Position numbers and translations under genes: made by a program. A stretch of 64,000 nt of DNA, taken from Manduca sexta (lineage: Eukaryota; Arthropoda; Insecta; Lepidoptera; Sphingidae). Positions 50,803-61,340 of the stretch are shown here, one piece after another. A model generated the notes under the pieces. The model made no database searches, had not been told where the DNA came from, and was given only the letters and a program-made list of their open reading frames with translations. Location: positions 7,863,170 to 7,927,169 of the forward strand of contig NC_051137.1 of assembly GCF_014839805.1 (NCBI RefSeq), given 5' to 3'. Positions within the stretch are counted from its first letter, which is position 1, and every line of letters starts with the position of its first letter.

Positions 50803-51300
50803 TGTACCTGATGGTAAGTGAAGTGCACTCTAATAAAATGTCGACTGACGAGAGATGATTACCCCGCGGCAGTCGACAGTCCCGGATCTTCAATTTTTTT
50901 AAGGCGGTGCAAAATCTGGTTAATGCCGCCCCTAACCACCTATATTTTTACTTTTGTCATCATCATCATCATCATTTCGCGCCCCGCGGGAAATAATTTA
51001 TGTGTGTTATATACTGGATGTCTCAGTAGTCAAAGTTGCGTTAATGATGAGATGTGTATTCGTCTGCCAAGTTTGAATTTGCCGCCCTCTAAATCGTCGC
51101 CCGGGGCTCGGGCTCTGGCTTGCCCCCCCCCTAGATCCGGGGCTGGCAGTCGACACGATCATGCCAGCCTGTTGGAATTGGATGAACACAGGCTGAATTC
51201 GGAACGCGACATACTTACAGGGCTAATATGGCGGGTTTTAACACCTTGTGGTGGTCGTTATCAAGCGGATATCCAATATGTCTTACCACCACCGCCTCTG
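50803..51300 (+). mobile_element. R3: interspersed repeat split by a nested transposon
   Basis: The left part (50803-50877) has gatggtaagtgaagtg and gtcgactgacgagagatgat; the right part (51145-51300) has gtcgacacgatcatgccagc and a gcctgttggaattggat block, then taatatggcgggttttaac and caagcggatatccaatatg. The two parts are contiguous in the second R3 copy at 55478-55590, which proves that 50878-51144 was inserted later. A plus-strand 187-codon open stretch (50818-51381) runs across host repeat and insertion and is therefore not a gene. Confidence 0.85.
50878..51144. mobile_element. Nested 267-bp MITE with 12-bp terminal inverted repeats
   Basis: The left end agtcccggatct (50878-50889) and right end agatccggggct (51133-51144) are inverted repeats with one mismatch. 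The direct repeat ggcagtcgac flanks it at 50868-50877 and 51145-51154. The uninterrupted target cagtcgac is seen in the paralogous R3 copy at 55535-55542. A 9-10 bp duplication suits Mutator-like elements; 8 bp (hAT) is possible if two matching bases are chance. It carries an internal (ATC)n run (~50960-50977) and a C-run at 51123-51131. No transposase. Confidence 0.85.
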
Positions 51301-51600
51301 CGCTTTGACTACACAAAGATAGAACCAAATGTCAGATACATTATATGCTTGTTAGATTTGATTATAGGTACCCGAGAATAGAAAATCCTTTATACTAACA
51401 TATTTTCATCTTCTACCTACCTTTGTAATATACAATCTATACTTTAAAATTCACTGTGGCTACTTGTGATAGTTTCATTTTATAATGAACCTGCGATTGG
51501 TCATACGTAGGAGGTAGATTTTACAATTTCTTTCCTTCAGGTGAAATGATTATAATTATAATGAAAACCAAATGTGATTGGTATAGAAAACTATTAAGCA
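51301..51600. other. Unique non-coding sequence
   Basis: AT-rich, nothing recognised. Confidence 0.5.
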
Positions 51601-51837
51601 TAATTATGATATGATATATGATATAACGGTGAAGGAAAACATCGTGAGGAAACATGCATACCGGAGAAATTCTCTATAGGAATTTTGAGGGTGTGTGAAG
51701 TCCACCAATCCGCACTAGGCCAGCGTGGTGGACTAAGGCCTAATCCCTCTCAGTTGTAGAGGAGGCCCCTGCCCCAGCAGTGGGGCAGTATATAATACAG
51801 GGCTGATATTATTATATTATTATATAATTATGATATG
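51601..51837 (+). mobile_element. S1: 5'-truncated SINE with 13-bp target duplication
   Basis: S1 homology starts at aacggtgaaggaaaacatcg (51625) and lacks the tRNA-like head with both pol III boxes. It runs through ggccagcgtggtggactaag and the ccctctcagttgtagagg block to a gatattattatattatt tail. The word taattatgatatg occurs exactly at 51601-51613 and 51825-51837, flanking the copy. An AT-rich 11-bp filler (51614-51624) lies between the left duplication and the S1 homology. Truncation at insertion is common for LINE-type reverse transcription. Confidence 0.85.
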
Positions 51838-51842
51838 TAAGC

Positions 51843-51884
51843 ATATGGTTGATTAAGATATCGTTATGAATATCTTAACCATAT
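51843..51884. repeat. Imperfect inverted repeat next to the truncated S1
   Basis: atatggtt-gat-taagata (51843-51860) pairs with tatcttaaccatat (51871-51884) with a 3-nt bulge and a 10-nt loop. It lies just outside the SINE's right-hand target duplication. No associated element recognised. Confidence 0.8.
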
Positions 51885-52600
51885 ACCAGGCAATAGGTAC
51901 CCCGTCCTAAAACAAATCTAACATCACAATGTCTTTAAGGAAGTATGGCTAAGTATTAAATTATAAACAACTCATACCATAGGTTTAAGTACGCAATAGT
52001 TGTATCTAGGACAGTGAAGTCAATTGTATTTCTTAATCGCATGTCTTATTTCAATGTGCAAGACGTACAACGACTTGATGGAGTGACGTTCTATGTAAAG
52101 CGCTTGGCAGAAATTGGATGGAAAGTGGCCCGGCAGTTAACCGGCCCGGTCCGATGATAATGATAATACATAACTAGATGCAACGCTCTGCATCGCTTGC
52201 ATTACGTCGTTGCAAATGTTTGTCAATTAATATAACTACAGCTCACTGTTCTAATAAGGACGAGGGCAATTTTATAGGTTAATGGCTTTTATACGATGTA
52301 CATGATTACCTACAACTATTAAGCCATACGCAAATTATGGTCTAAATATTTCACGTCGACAAACTCTTAATACAAAGAATAAATTAAAATAAAGATTCCC
52401 CCATAACAATTGTCTGCGACAATAAATATATGTTTTTAAACTTGAAACGTCTTTGAAGACAGAAGGTCCTCATTGCTTATTCGTTTCCTATGATAAGATA
52501 ATAACTAAAACAAATTCATTACGTACCCACACAATGCCACAGACTTACTTTTATGTAAATTACAACAAAACGTATGCGCGTTTCCCAAGCGTAAAGCGCT
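51885..52600. other. Unique sequence with a possible retroelement end
   Basis: Around 52075-52168, agcgcttggcagaaattgg and gtggcccggcagttaacc lead into gatgataatgataat, a pattern that resembles the 3' end of a LINE with a GAT-type tail. There is no second copy, so I do not call it. The remainder is AT-rich. Confidence 0.35.
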
Positions 52601-53159
52601 ATCTATTTAGCTATTAATTTCAAAGACATGACAATGCCGGCGACTAGATGTTTCGTGTATGGAAATATAACATTAGGATAGTGACAAATTGTGTAGTCAG
52701 GACCAGCGCAGAGATAATATCGGTCGTCACCTGAACGGAAGCGAGCCCGCGCTGCCAAACACAAAAACTACATTAACACCTCGATTATAATTGAACAAAT
52801 GTTTAAATTAATAAACCGATGCATCGCCGCAGACGCGCAGAACTAACAAAATCGATATACAGATATTAGAGAAGCCATTATAATCTTACCTATATTAATG
52901 TTGTTTCTGTTATTCTTTAGAATTCCCTGAAGTCGGTATTAAAAATTACACGCGCGAAGGTGTTATTATGTAGGCAGGTAACGAAAGAACTAAATAAGCA
53001 GACCTCGTCCAGATGTTTCGATGCCAAATTATTTCTTGAACAGTAAATCTTATTTGAAATAAAGTATTCGTGTATTATAAACATCAGAGTCTGAATAAAC
53101 ATACATACAGGTAAATCAGAATGGTAAATGACTAACTGTAATATAAATATCTGAAATAG
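52601..53159. other. Unique sequence with a balanced block
   Basis: Balanced, CpG-containing at 52620-52860, AT-rich afterwards. No gene or repeat recognised. Confidence 0.4.
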
Positions 53160-54560
53160 TAAAACTAGCAACGCACGCTCGAATCAAACAATCTTTCAGC
53201 CGCTTCCACAAAGCTTAGCATTTTAAAATGAATCCAGTGTAGATCGTAAAATATTCGATAAACAGGGCGTGTATGTTTGCTTTCGCCGAGTTTAACATTG
53301 CTATTAAACAGCCGTGAAATGGACAGAAATAATCGGGGCGATCCGTTATATCGCATCATTCGTATGACGCTGGCGTGTAGAGGCAGCGCGCGGTGCGGGC
53401 GCGGGCGAGGCGCGGACGAGGCGCGGGCGCGGACGCACCACCATTGCTATGCCACTCGACTACCAGCACTTTGTTACTGGGACACGCCGTTTACCTTATT
53501 CGCTAGCTACCAGATTGTTACATACGAGACAAGGGTTCACAAACTATCGTAGTCATAATGTATGATATGTGACGTCGTTTAATATTGATGTGTTCCGCGT
53601 ACGACACGGTGGCACAGCGGCGTGGTGACCGCGGTACTTACGAACATTTCGCATTTCATCGATGTAGGCAGTTCGTTTGGTACGCGTGCCCAGCGCCCAA
53701 GTACCAGACCACTTTGTTTTTGTGAGTCGCGGCGCGCGCCCGCAGCCGCAGCCCGTGGCCGACCCTTCTCCGCTACTTCTTTATACCAACCGACACAATA
53801 CTGGGAACTAGAACATTTCGCTTGCGCTACATTCAAATAAAACAATTGGTATTTTGTTTGTTACCATTAATTATTCAATGTTTCTATATTCCTCATATCG
53901 ATTACTTCACTGTATAATGGACATTCACCTTATTTATGTGGCTAGCAAGTTGGTAAGGTTGAAATATTAATTCAGTATTAATCTAGAACTGGTGCACAAT
54001 CTCACAATCGCTTCATGTTTATAAATGGTGTTTGCACATGAAGCATTGATGATCGGCAGCAGCGGGACGTAGATAGCGCACGGTAGCCGGAACTCGACAG
54101 TGCGCAATGTAATCAGGTGATTCATTTACGCAGAGGCATTAAGAGTCCAGTAGCCGGTGGCGGTCGGCGGCGGCGGCGCGGGCGCAGTGGCGGCGGGCGG
54201 AGCGGGCGCGGGCGGCGCGGCTCGCCGGTGCGTCCAAGCCGTGCCTCCCGCGGCGCTAGCCCGGCTCCGCAACTTTTTATCCACAAATGCCCGGCTCGTG
54301 TCTTTTTCGCTCTTTCCGATTGGAATTCGTTGAGGGATCGCCGCTGCCGGTGGCAGACGTCTTGTGACTTGTCAGTGGCCGTACGTGCGCTGCGTACGAG
54401 GCAATTAACAAGTCATCTCACTCCAGTCCACCACACGCACGGAATCTCCTCATTGCGCCCAGAGACAATTCTGCAGCGATTCGTCTTTATTCAGCGAACA
54501 ACCGTGAAAATTCTTCGACACAGAAATCGTTAATTGTGCGCACTAATTGTTCTGTTTCTT
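53160..54560. promoter_or_regulatory. Cluster of CpG-dense islands, strongest in the window
   Basis: Three GC-dense cores at 53385-53445, 53728-53775 and 54160-54270 sit within 1.4 kb, with balanced CpG-containing sequence between and after them. A 138-codon plus-strand frame (54117-54533) starts at GTG; its first 50 codons are Arg/Gly-rich because the island is (CGG)-like, and no domain is recognisable. Overlapping frames on both strands at 53277-53845 are likewise compositional. A promoter, untranslated exon or enhancer hub is plausible; I see no decisive core-promoter motif or splice pattern. Confidence 0.4.
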
Positions 54561-55477
54561 ACCCATCCCGTATTTTACTCGTAAAATGACTTTTTTGGCA
54601 GTTAACGGACCACGCTTTCTTATGAATGAAAACAGGTTAAGTTAATAACTCCCAGTAAACACTGCTTATGGCAACCAGCCATTTAGCAACAAAATGTCGA
54701 ACACATTTATCATCGCTGAAAGCCTTACATAGCAAATGTGCCAACTCCAAATATATGAGTTCATGCAACCGGCATTTAAACGAAGTACCGAGTACAATAC
54801 ACAGTTTAGACTAACTTTTCCTGCTAAACTAACGCTAAGAAAAACATAATGAATTCCGTATACAATATAAAATATACTGTTATGCTATTCAATTTAAACA
54901 GCATAACCGGAACGGAATTAAATTGTAATAAGGATGTATTAACAGGATAATAATTAACCTTCCAACAATAGAAGGTTTAAAACAGATGATGTAACAATTA
55001 TAAGAACGTTTTTCTTGTTAGGTAAAACATTAACAAACAAAAAAATATATTATGTATTTATTTACGTCGCCGGCAATTCTCTTATTCGTCATTTTTTAAA
55101 CTAACTAGCAAGTTAATGAAACGGACAACATTTACGCTCACCTATCACATCTCGTTTTCTTTTCTTCTATAAGTTTTTTTAATATTCTAAAATGTAACCC
55201 AACCTAACCTAGTTTTTACGATGGCTTCAACTTTTACCGTCACCAACACCATTTTGTCTTTACAAGCGAATGCATGTCGTAATAATATTCTAAAAGATAT
55301 TATTCAAAGTTTTTCATGGTGTCCCAGATTTCCAAATTAATTGAATTTCGACTATATATTTCAAGCTTCGTGTTTTAGGGAATTTCATTAATTACCTGAA
55401 GTTACTATTACATTTAGACTGTATGTAAGAAATTTTATTAAAACAAAATCTTTAACACTATATCTTACCCATAGATA
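54561..55477. other. AT-rich non-coding sequence
   Basis: Nothing recognised. Confidence 0.55.
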
Positions 55478-55590
55478 GTAAGCGGAGTGGGGTCCAGACA
55501 GAGTGTCGATCGTCGGGAGATGATTATCCCTCGCCAGTCGACACGATTATGCCGGCTTGTTTGAAACTGGATATACAGGCTAATTTTAAC
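55478..55590 (+). mobile_element. R3 fragment with uninterrupted site
   Basis: Contains gtaagcggagtggggtcc, gtcgggagatgattatcc, the unbroken ccagtcgacacgattatgcc and actggatatacaggctaatt. It aligns to both halves of the R3 copy at 50803-51300 and so provides the empty site for the MITE nested there. Both ends are truncated or decayed. Confidence 0.8.
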
Positions 55591-56130
55591 ATGGTTGATA
55601 ATATTCTTATCCTACATAAGCACGATCGCACATCACGAAGAATTCCTGTCCACGCCATGATCGTTTTCTTAGTAATTTTTTTCCTGTCTAGAACTCTTTG
55701 AACATAGTCAATACATTTAGTAGAGATACCAAGTATGTACTTTTTCTTAATTTTATAAAAAAAAATCCTCCTCTGCCATGAAGATTGAAGGAATTAATTT
55801 TTCTTGTCCATGTTAATCAAATAGTTACAGGGAAGTTTTGATTTCAAATCTCAAATAGAGCATCGCTAAGAGTTATTTTAACTAGATTTTCCCTTGATTA
55901 AGATAAAAGTAAAAGGTAAATAAGACCAGGACACTGATAGGTAGTCTCTTACCACACTTATTTACAGATTTCGCCAGAATAATAAGTATGCTACCGACTT
56001 TGTAAAAATAATAGAGGTTGGGAAGAGCGAAAATATTTGTTGGATCAAATTGACCACTTATAATAAAAAGTAAAACCGTCAAGTCACCCCGGTTTTCTGT
56101 AAAACACTGATCACCCTGGCGAGCGGGGCC
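55591..56130. other. AT-rich non-coding sequence
   Basis: No gene or repeat. The minus-strand frame of 93 codons (55882-56163) runs into the LINE remnant downstream. Confidence 0.5.
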
Positions 56131-56290
56131 GTTCTTCTTCTCCTTTCGTCTTTGGAAGTCCACTGCTGAACATAGTTTCCCCTTAAAATTTCCCGACCAA
56201 CATGTTGCAAGCGGCCTGCATCCAGCGGGTTCCTTTACGAGGTCATTTGTCCAACTTGTAGGAGTGCTTCCAAAGCTGTGCTTGCTAGTA
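56131..56290 (-). pseudogene. LINE reverse-transcriptase ORF, C-terminal remnant with frameshifts
   Basis: The minus strand encodes, in order, PTSWTNDLVK, then RWMQAAC in a second frame, then YVQQWTS in a third. These match the conserved C-terminal end of an RTE-like non-LTR retrotransposon polyprotein, which in many insects reads PTRW(S/T)DD(L/I)..., RWMQAAQ... and EAYVQQWTS just before the stop. At least two frameshifts and an in-frame stop (taa between the last two motifs) show that it is dead. Everything upstream of the last ~45 codons is missing. The exact LINE clade is uncertain. Confidence 0.75.
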
Positions 56291-56668
56291 CGTTGTAAAT
56301 AAAATTGTCTATTCTATCGTTTATAAACACATGAGATATATGCCATATTTGAGTCTCCATTACTCTGTCATTTATTAACAGTATTTCGCAGAACAACATG
56401 ATAAATATGGAGTTAAAAAAGTAATTGTTTTACTATTTTGTATTACTTGTGAGTGCAATAATACATTCTGTGTTTCAACATTGATTCATTGTTATTAAAT
56501 TTTTAAATTCCATTAAAATATAGTTAACTAATGTTATCCTTCGGTCTCGGTTGTTCGTAAAGTTCAACAGTCTCATAGCCTCTAAACGACTTACGTTCCA
56601 AAACATATGATTCTTAAAAAAAATAGTAATTTTGACTGTGTCTTGTTTGTCAAGGATTTTATAAAATG
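56291..56668. other. AT-rich non-coding sequence
   Basis: Nothing recognised. Confidence 0.5.
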
Positions 56669-58057
56669 ACTAGCTTTTGCTCGCGGCTCCGCCCGCGTTA
56701 TAAAGTTATTCAGGCTAAAGTTTTCCGTTATAAAAATAGTAGTTTCCCGGGAGCCTATGTTCTTCCCAGGGTCTCAAACTGTCTCCATACCAAATTTCAT
56801 CTTAATACGTTAGGTAGTTTTTGAGTTTAACACGTTAAGGCAGACAGATGCAGCGGGGGACTTTGTTATATTATTTAGAACTTTTTTAAGTGAAACAATC
56901 CCGTCATACATCATTGTTGCATAACTTTAACCGTTTACGCAGCGCAGGCAACGGAAGCTCTCAAAACTCATAATTTTCCCCGTTTTTGCAACATGTTTCA
57001 TTACTGCTCCGCTCCTATTGGTCATAGCATGATGATATATAGCCTATAGCACTCCAGGAACAAAGGGCTATCCAACACAAAAAGATTTTTTCAGTTCAAA
57101 CCGGTAGTTCCTGAGATTAGCCATTACTGCTCCGCTCCTATTGGTCATAGCGTGATGATATATAGCTTATAGCGGTCCACAAATAAAGGGCTATCCAACA
57201 CAAAAACGAATTTTTCAGTTGAAACCGGTAATTCCTGAGATTAGCCATTACTGCTCCGCTCCTATTGGTCATAGCGTTATGATATATAACTATGAGCACT
57301 CCACAAACAAAGGACTATTCAACACAAAAATATTTTTTTCAGTTCGAATCGGTAGTTCCTGAGATTAGCCATTACTGCTCCGCTCCTATTGAATATAGCG
57401 TGATAATATATAGCCTATAGCTCTCCACGAACAAAGGGCTATCCAACGCAAAAAGAATTTTTCAGTTTGGACCGGTAGTTCCTGAGATTAGCCATTACTG
57501 CTCCGCTCCTATTGGTCATAGCGTGATGATATATAGCTTATAGCGGTCCACAAATAAAGGGCTATCCAACACAAAACGAATTTTTCAGTTGAAACCGGTA
57601 GTTCCTGAGATTAGCCATTACTGCTCCGTTCCTATTGGGTATAGCGTGATGATATATAGCCTATAGCACTCCACGAATAAAGGGCTATCCAACGCAAAAA
57701 GAATTTTTCAGTTTGGACCGGTAGTTCCTGAGATTAGCCATTACTGCCCCGCTCCTATTGGGTATAGCGTGATGATATATAGCCTATAGCACTCCACGAA
57801 CAAAGGGCTATCCAACGCAAAAAGAATTTTTCAGTTTGGACCGGTAGTTCCTGAGATTAGCCATTACTGCTCCGCTCCTATTGGGTATAGCGTGATGATA
57901 TATAGCCTATAGCACTCCATGAACAAAGGGCTATCCAACGCAAAAAGAATTTTTCAGTTTGGCCCGGTAGTTCCTGAGATTAGCGCGTTCAAACAAACAA
58001 ACAAACAAACAAACAAACAAACAAACAAACTCTTCAGCTTTATATAATAGTATAGAT
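56669..58057 (+). mobile_element. R2: composite interspersed repeat with eight ~123-bp tandem units
   Basis: Second R2 copy, same orientation as 21614-22635. It starts actagcttttgctcgcgg, has a ~330-bp head, an eight-unit array, gcgcgttc, a (CAAA)10 run (57990-58030) and the end tcttcagctttatataatag + tatagat. Head and tail are closely similar to the first copy. The array is three units longer and the CAAA run three repeats longer. No coding sequence. Confidence 0.85.
57001..57985 (+). repeat. Tandem array, 8 units of ~123 bp inside R2
   Basis: Unit starts are at 57001, 57124, 57248, 57372, 57495, 57618, 57741 and 57864. Units 2 and 5 share the private variant agcttatagcggtccac. Units 4, 6, 7 and 8 share ggctatccaacgcaaaaag with tttcagtttgg. 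This mosaic indicates unequal exchange or slippage of multi-unit blocks rather than independent decay. Confidence 0.9.
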
Positions 58058-58190
58058 AATGACATTTATTCCAACAGTTACAATTAAATAAAAACAAAAA
58101 ATATCTTGAACGACGACTTGTTTTACATAAATGCGCAGACACGATCTAATTACAATATTATCAAAAAAGTAATTCACTGCACTTTATAGT
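58058..58190. other. AT-rich spacer
   Basis: Nothing recognised. Confidence 0.5.
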
Positions 58191-58470
58191 GAAACATTTA
58201 AAAGAAGGAAACAGAAGTATCAGTTGGAACGGGACGAAAATATGTTAAATTGTGTATTGTGGCCAGTGAGTATATCGTGACAATTATGGAAAAGGCGAGC
58301 GAAGGTGTGGAACTGGCGACGCGGGAGTCTGGAGTCGCTACACGTGTTACCGACCACTTGCATAATGGATGACTCAGGGCTAGCCCGCAGACTCGCCGGA
58401 TACCCAGGACTCCACGCACCTCCTGACTCACTCGGCTAAATAACCTCACAATTCGCTAGATGTAACTTCT
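58191..58470. promoter_or_regulatory. GC-richer unique block with a CACGTG site
   Basis: Balanced, CpG-containing at 58280-58440, with the E-box CACGTG at 58341-58346. An 83-codon minus frame crosses it without recognisable domain. Candidate regulatory block by composition and motif only. Confidence 0.3.
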
Positions 58471-59951
58471 ATGGGCTATTTTGATAGCTATTAATTATCG
58501 CGCAATGTAGGCAACGTAACATGAAAAGATTTATTCGGCCGTTTCAAATTGATGTATTAATATCATTTAATATGTTGAAATGTATTAAGTATGCCGATCC
58601 ATTCTAACAAATATGTGGGTAAATAAATTAAGAAAAATGTGTTAGATACGTTATCTGTTTACGATACTTGCGGAAAAACATAAATATTATTCAAAGCATT
58701 GAAGTAAGAGCGAGTTATGACGGAATATTTTGGCGAGAAGCGCATTATGCGGCCATATTTAATATCAAAAATAATAAAAAATGCAGCCACTGAATGCCCC
58801 GGTGGTAGCCCTTGGAATAACAGAAAGAAGCCGCTTGCCTTTCCATTGAATCAAATTCATATATTTTGAGATTCAGTCGCCAATTTCATCGGTAAAGTTA
58901 GTAAAACAGTGAGAGAATATTTTGTGTACGGACGCGTACTTATTAAACATGTAATTAACTAATAATATGAATATAAAGGTGTATAAATCAATAAAACAAT
59001 TTCAAATGATAGTACTAAAAGTCTGCATAAGACTTAAGAAAATTATCAAAGCAGCATTATTGTGTGAATAAAGGCCTACAAGGTGCTGAAATCTAGGTCT
59101 TCATTTAATTAATAGAGGTTGTGCCGACGACCTACGTACACACTCTTAATTTAACCGATTGGACCCACAGAAATGATAAATGACTATACTGTTGTGTACA
59201 CTCAAAGCCCTAGATCAATACAAGGTTCTTTCGACTAACCTACCCATATCTGAAAAACTAATATCTCTAAGACAGTGAAATCTATATAAATGTAATCGTT
59301 AAAATACTTTAAAAGCACTCAACACCACAAGAATCAAAACCAGCGAGAAAAAGCCGTACAAAATTCATTTAATTATCACAGTATTTAATTTACAAAAGCA
59401 CGAAAGTATAAATTTGCGTGCAACAAACAGAGCGCGCTTAATATTGCGAACATAGTATTATCCTGACCGTACATTCCGCGGATTGTTTTATTGGATTATG
59501 CGGCGAGGCCGCGAAGCAGCTATAACTATTCAGTGTCGTCTTTTGTGTTATGGAAAAACTTGTTCTTGAACCCATGTAGTGTGAAAGTGTCGTTTATTTT
59601 TGCAGTTTAATGTTACATATGTACACATATTATCGCGTGTGCAGCGCGGCTGTCATCACATCGAGACCGCGAGCCGCGAGTCGGCGCGCCCGCCACGTTG
59701 TTAGCGGACGAGTGCGCACAGCGAAATATAAACTTCTCTTCAAACGATCTCTATTGTTTTGATTTCTCACCTTTTTAACTGTTCTTTTTTATTTAAAATA
59801 AACTTTCAATTATTTGTTTTCGAGTCACATCCACGCCAATTACATCGTTTCGTAAAAGGACACGTACTTATGTGTAATTCAATCGAATATGTAATGTAAT
59901 CATTCACGAGATCTCGCCTTCATGGTGCGTTTCGAAAAACCTCGGAAAACC
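58471..59951. other. Unique sequence alternating AT-rich and balanced blocks
   Basis: Balanced blocks at 58730-58890, 59430-59560 and the CpG-dense 59635-59720; AT-rich otherwise. No gene or repeat recognised. The 59635-59720 patch is a further candidate regulatory island. Confidence 0.35.
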
Positions 59952-59995
59952 TATAATTTTATAACATTAAAACATTTTAATGTTATAAAATAATA
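59952..59995. repeat. Near-perfect inverted repeat, 17-bp perfect core
   Basis: The arms 59956-59972 and 59975-59991 (attttataacattaaaa and its reverse complement) pair perfectly around a 2-nt loop (ca). Allowing one mismatch extends pairing to 21 bp (59952-59995). It is AT-rich, with no transposon ends or target duplication seen. Confidence 0.9.
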
Positions 59996-60760
59996 TGAGT
60001 TGACAATATTCAATCCGATTCGAAATATTATATGATTTTTAAATGGACACAGAACCCTGCAAAACCTTATTCAGCCAGTCGGCGACTAATGTTTATTTGG
60101 ACATATTTATGGCTATAGTTCCGCTTTTTGTGCGGATGGAAATATGTGTGGCGGATCGCACGTCTGCGTGAGATTTTGGACACCTCTCCGCTTACTAAAT
60201 TTAATATCGTCGGCTTTTACGCCGGCGACCAACAAAAAAACTATGAAATCGCCATTGTGTCGGCGACACGAACGACAGTTCGCGCCTACCGACCACTCAT
60301 GAAAATTATTTTGTTTTTATTGCAAAATGTATGTTTATGATAACACCTGTTTCGGTGATGCCTCCGCGATCGGTGTCAGCCGGAGCTTGTCTCGATTTTT
60401 TGCCAATTTAAACACTATAAAGACGCCCGCATCGCCCGCTAATTCAACCACTGTTCACCAAATTACGCATTCGCTGTCCTGCCTTCCACATCGGAAATCT
60501 ATTACGTTCTTTGTATTCACGTTTATAAATGTTGTATTTTACCTCGCAAATGTCACACAGAAGTCATGACGAAAATATTTTTACGTATTATTTAAGTAAT
60601 TCATATTTCGTAATAAATCAATCGCATAAATCTTAGTTTATGTCAACTATAATGATGCGACTGTCAAAGAACAGCCGCCGCGGCCACAGTCCAGCTTTTT
60701 GCATAATTACGCCCCTGGAATGTTTTAATATGATAACAAAAGAAAGATGACCGTCGATAT
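59996..60760. promoter_or_regulatory. Mixed-composition block with TTTATGGC and TTTATTGC
   Basis: Balanced, CpG-containing unique sequence across about 60080-60560 and 60650-60720, with TTTATGGC at 60106-60113 and TTTATTGC at 60316-60323. Two open frames of 70-80 codons lack any recognisable domain. Both words are typical Caudal/Abd-B-class sites, so this is one of the better enhancer candidates; the inference rests on motif and composition. Confidence 0.35.
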
Positions 60761-61340
60761 GATTGTAAAAATTTATAGCTGTCTGGAAACGACGGTATTA
60801 GTCGCCACTGTGGGAACGTTTACTACGATTGTTCCAACTCCCAAACTAATCTGGTGAGTAACATTTTAATGGGTCGTCCATACCTGCAGTTTATATTATA
60901 TAATAGTAGGACTAAAACAGAACTATGAATGATTCTAGTACCAATGTATGTGACATTTGCTAGATGGTATTTGCACACGTCGTGAACTTAGTCCAAAGAA
61001 ACATCAACATAGATTTAGCATGGGAGAGCGAATACGTCCGTTGCGCTTTTCAAATTGATAAACAACATGAAATCAAAGATAGTGAAGCCCTCCTTAACGC
61101 AGCCCACGAGTTATATATTTTCGTAACACAATCCATAAGAAACCACAATAATCGTACATTTCTCTTGACAATGTTCCTTTGAATAAAGAGAGTTAAGGCG
61201 AACAGATACAATGTCAAAGATTTGTTTACTCAGCGCTAAAAGGCAAGCACTGCGTGATTATTTCATCGATACGAACACTGGAAAAATAGACTTTGGTATA
61301 CAGAAATATAAGGAGAGTTTCTGTTTATTGCGACCGCGAC
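60761..61340. other. Unique non-coding sequence
   Basis: Mostly AT-rich. Two plus-strand frames (72 codons from 60964; 126 codons from the ATG at 61211, running to 61591) look ordinary in composition but match no family I know and have no supporting gene context. Confidence 0.4.

Noticed and set aside
50818..51381. Longest plus-strand open stretch (187 codons)
   Set aside because: It crosses the R3 repeat and the nested MITE, so it is assembled from two transposons and cannot be an ancestral gene.
52075..52168. LINE 3' end with GAT-type tail
   Set aside because: Only a vague resemblance and no second copy in the window, so not listed as a mobile element.
54117..54533. 138-codon Arg/Gly-rich plus-strand frame
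   Set aside because: It opens with GTG, its first third is a CGG-like CpG island read in an Arg frame, and there is no recognisable domain.
57001..57985. CRISPR-like or satellite array
   Set aside because: Units are contiguous 123-bp repeats without unique spacers, confined between the head and tail of R2, so they are an internal minisatellite of a transposable element.
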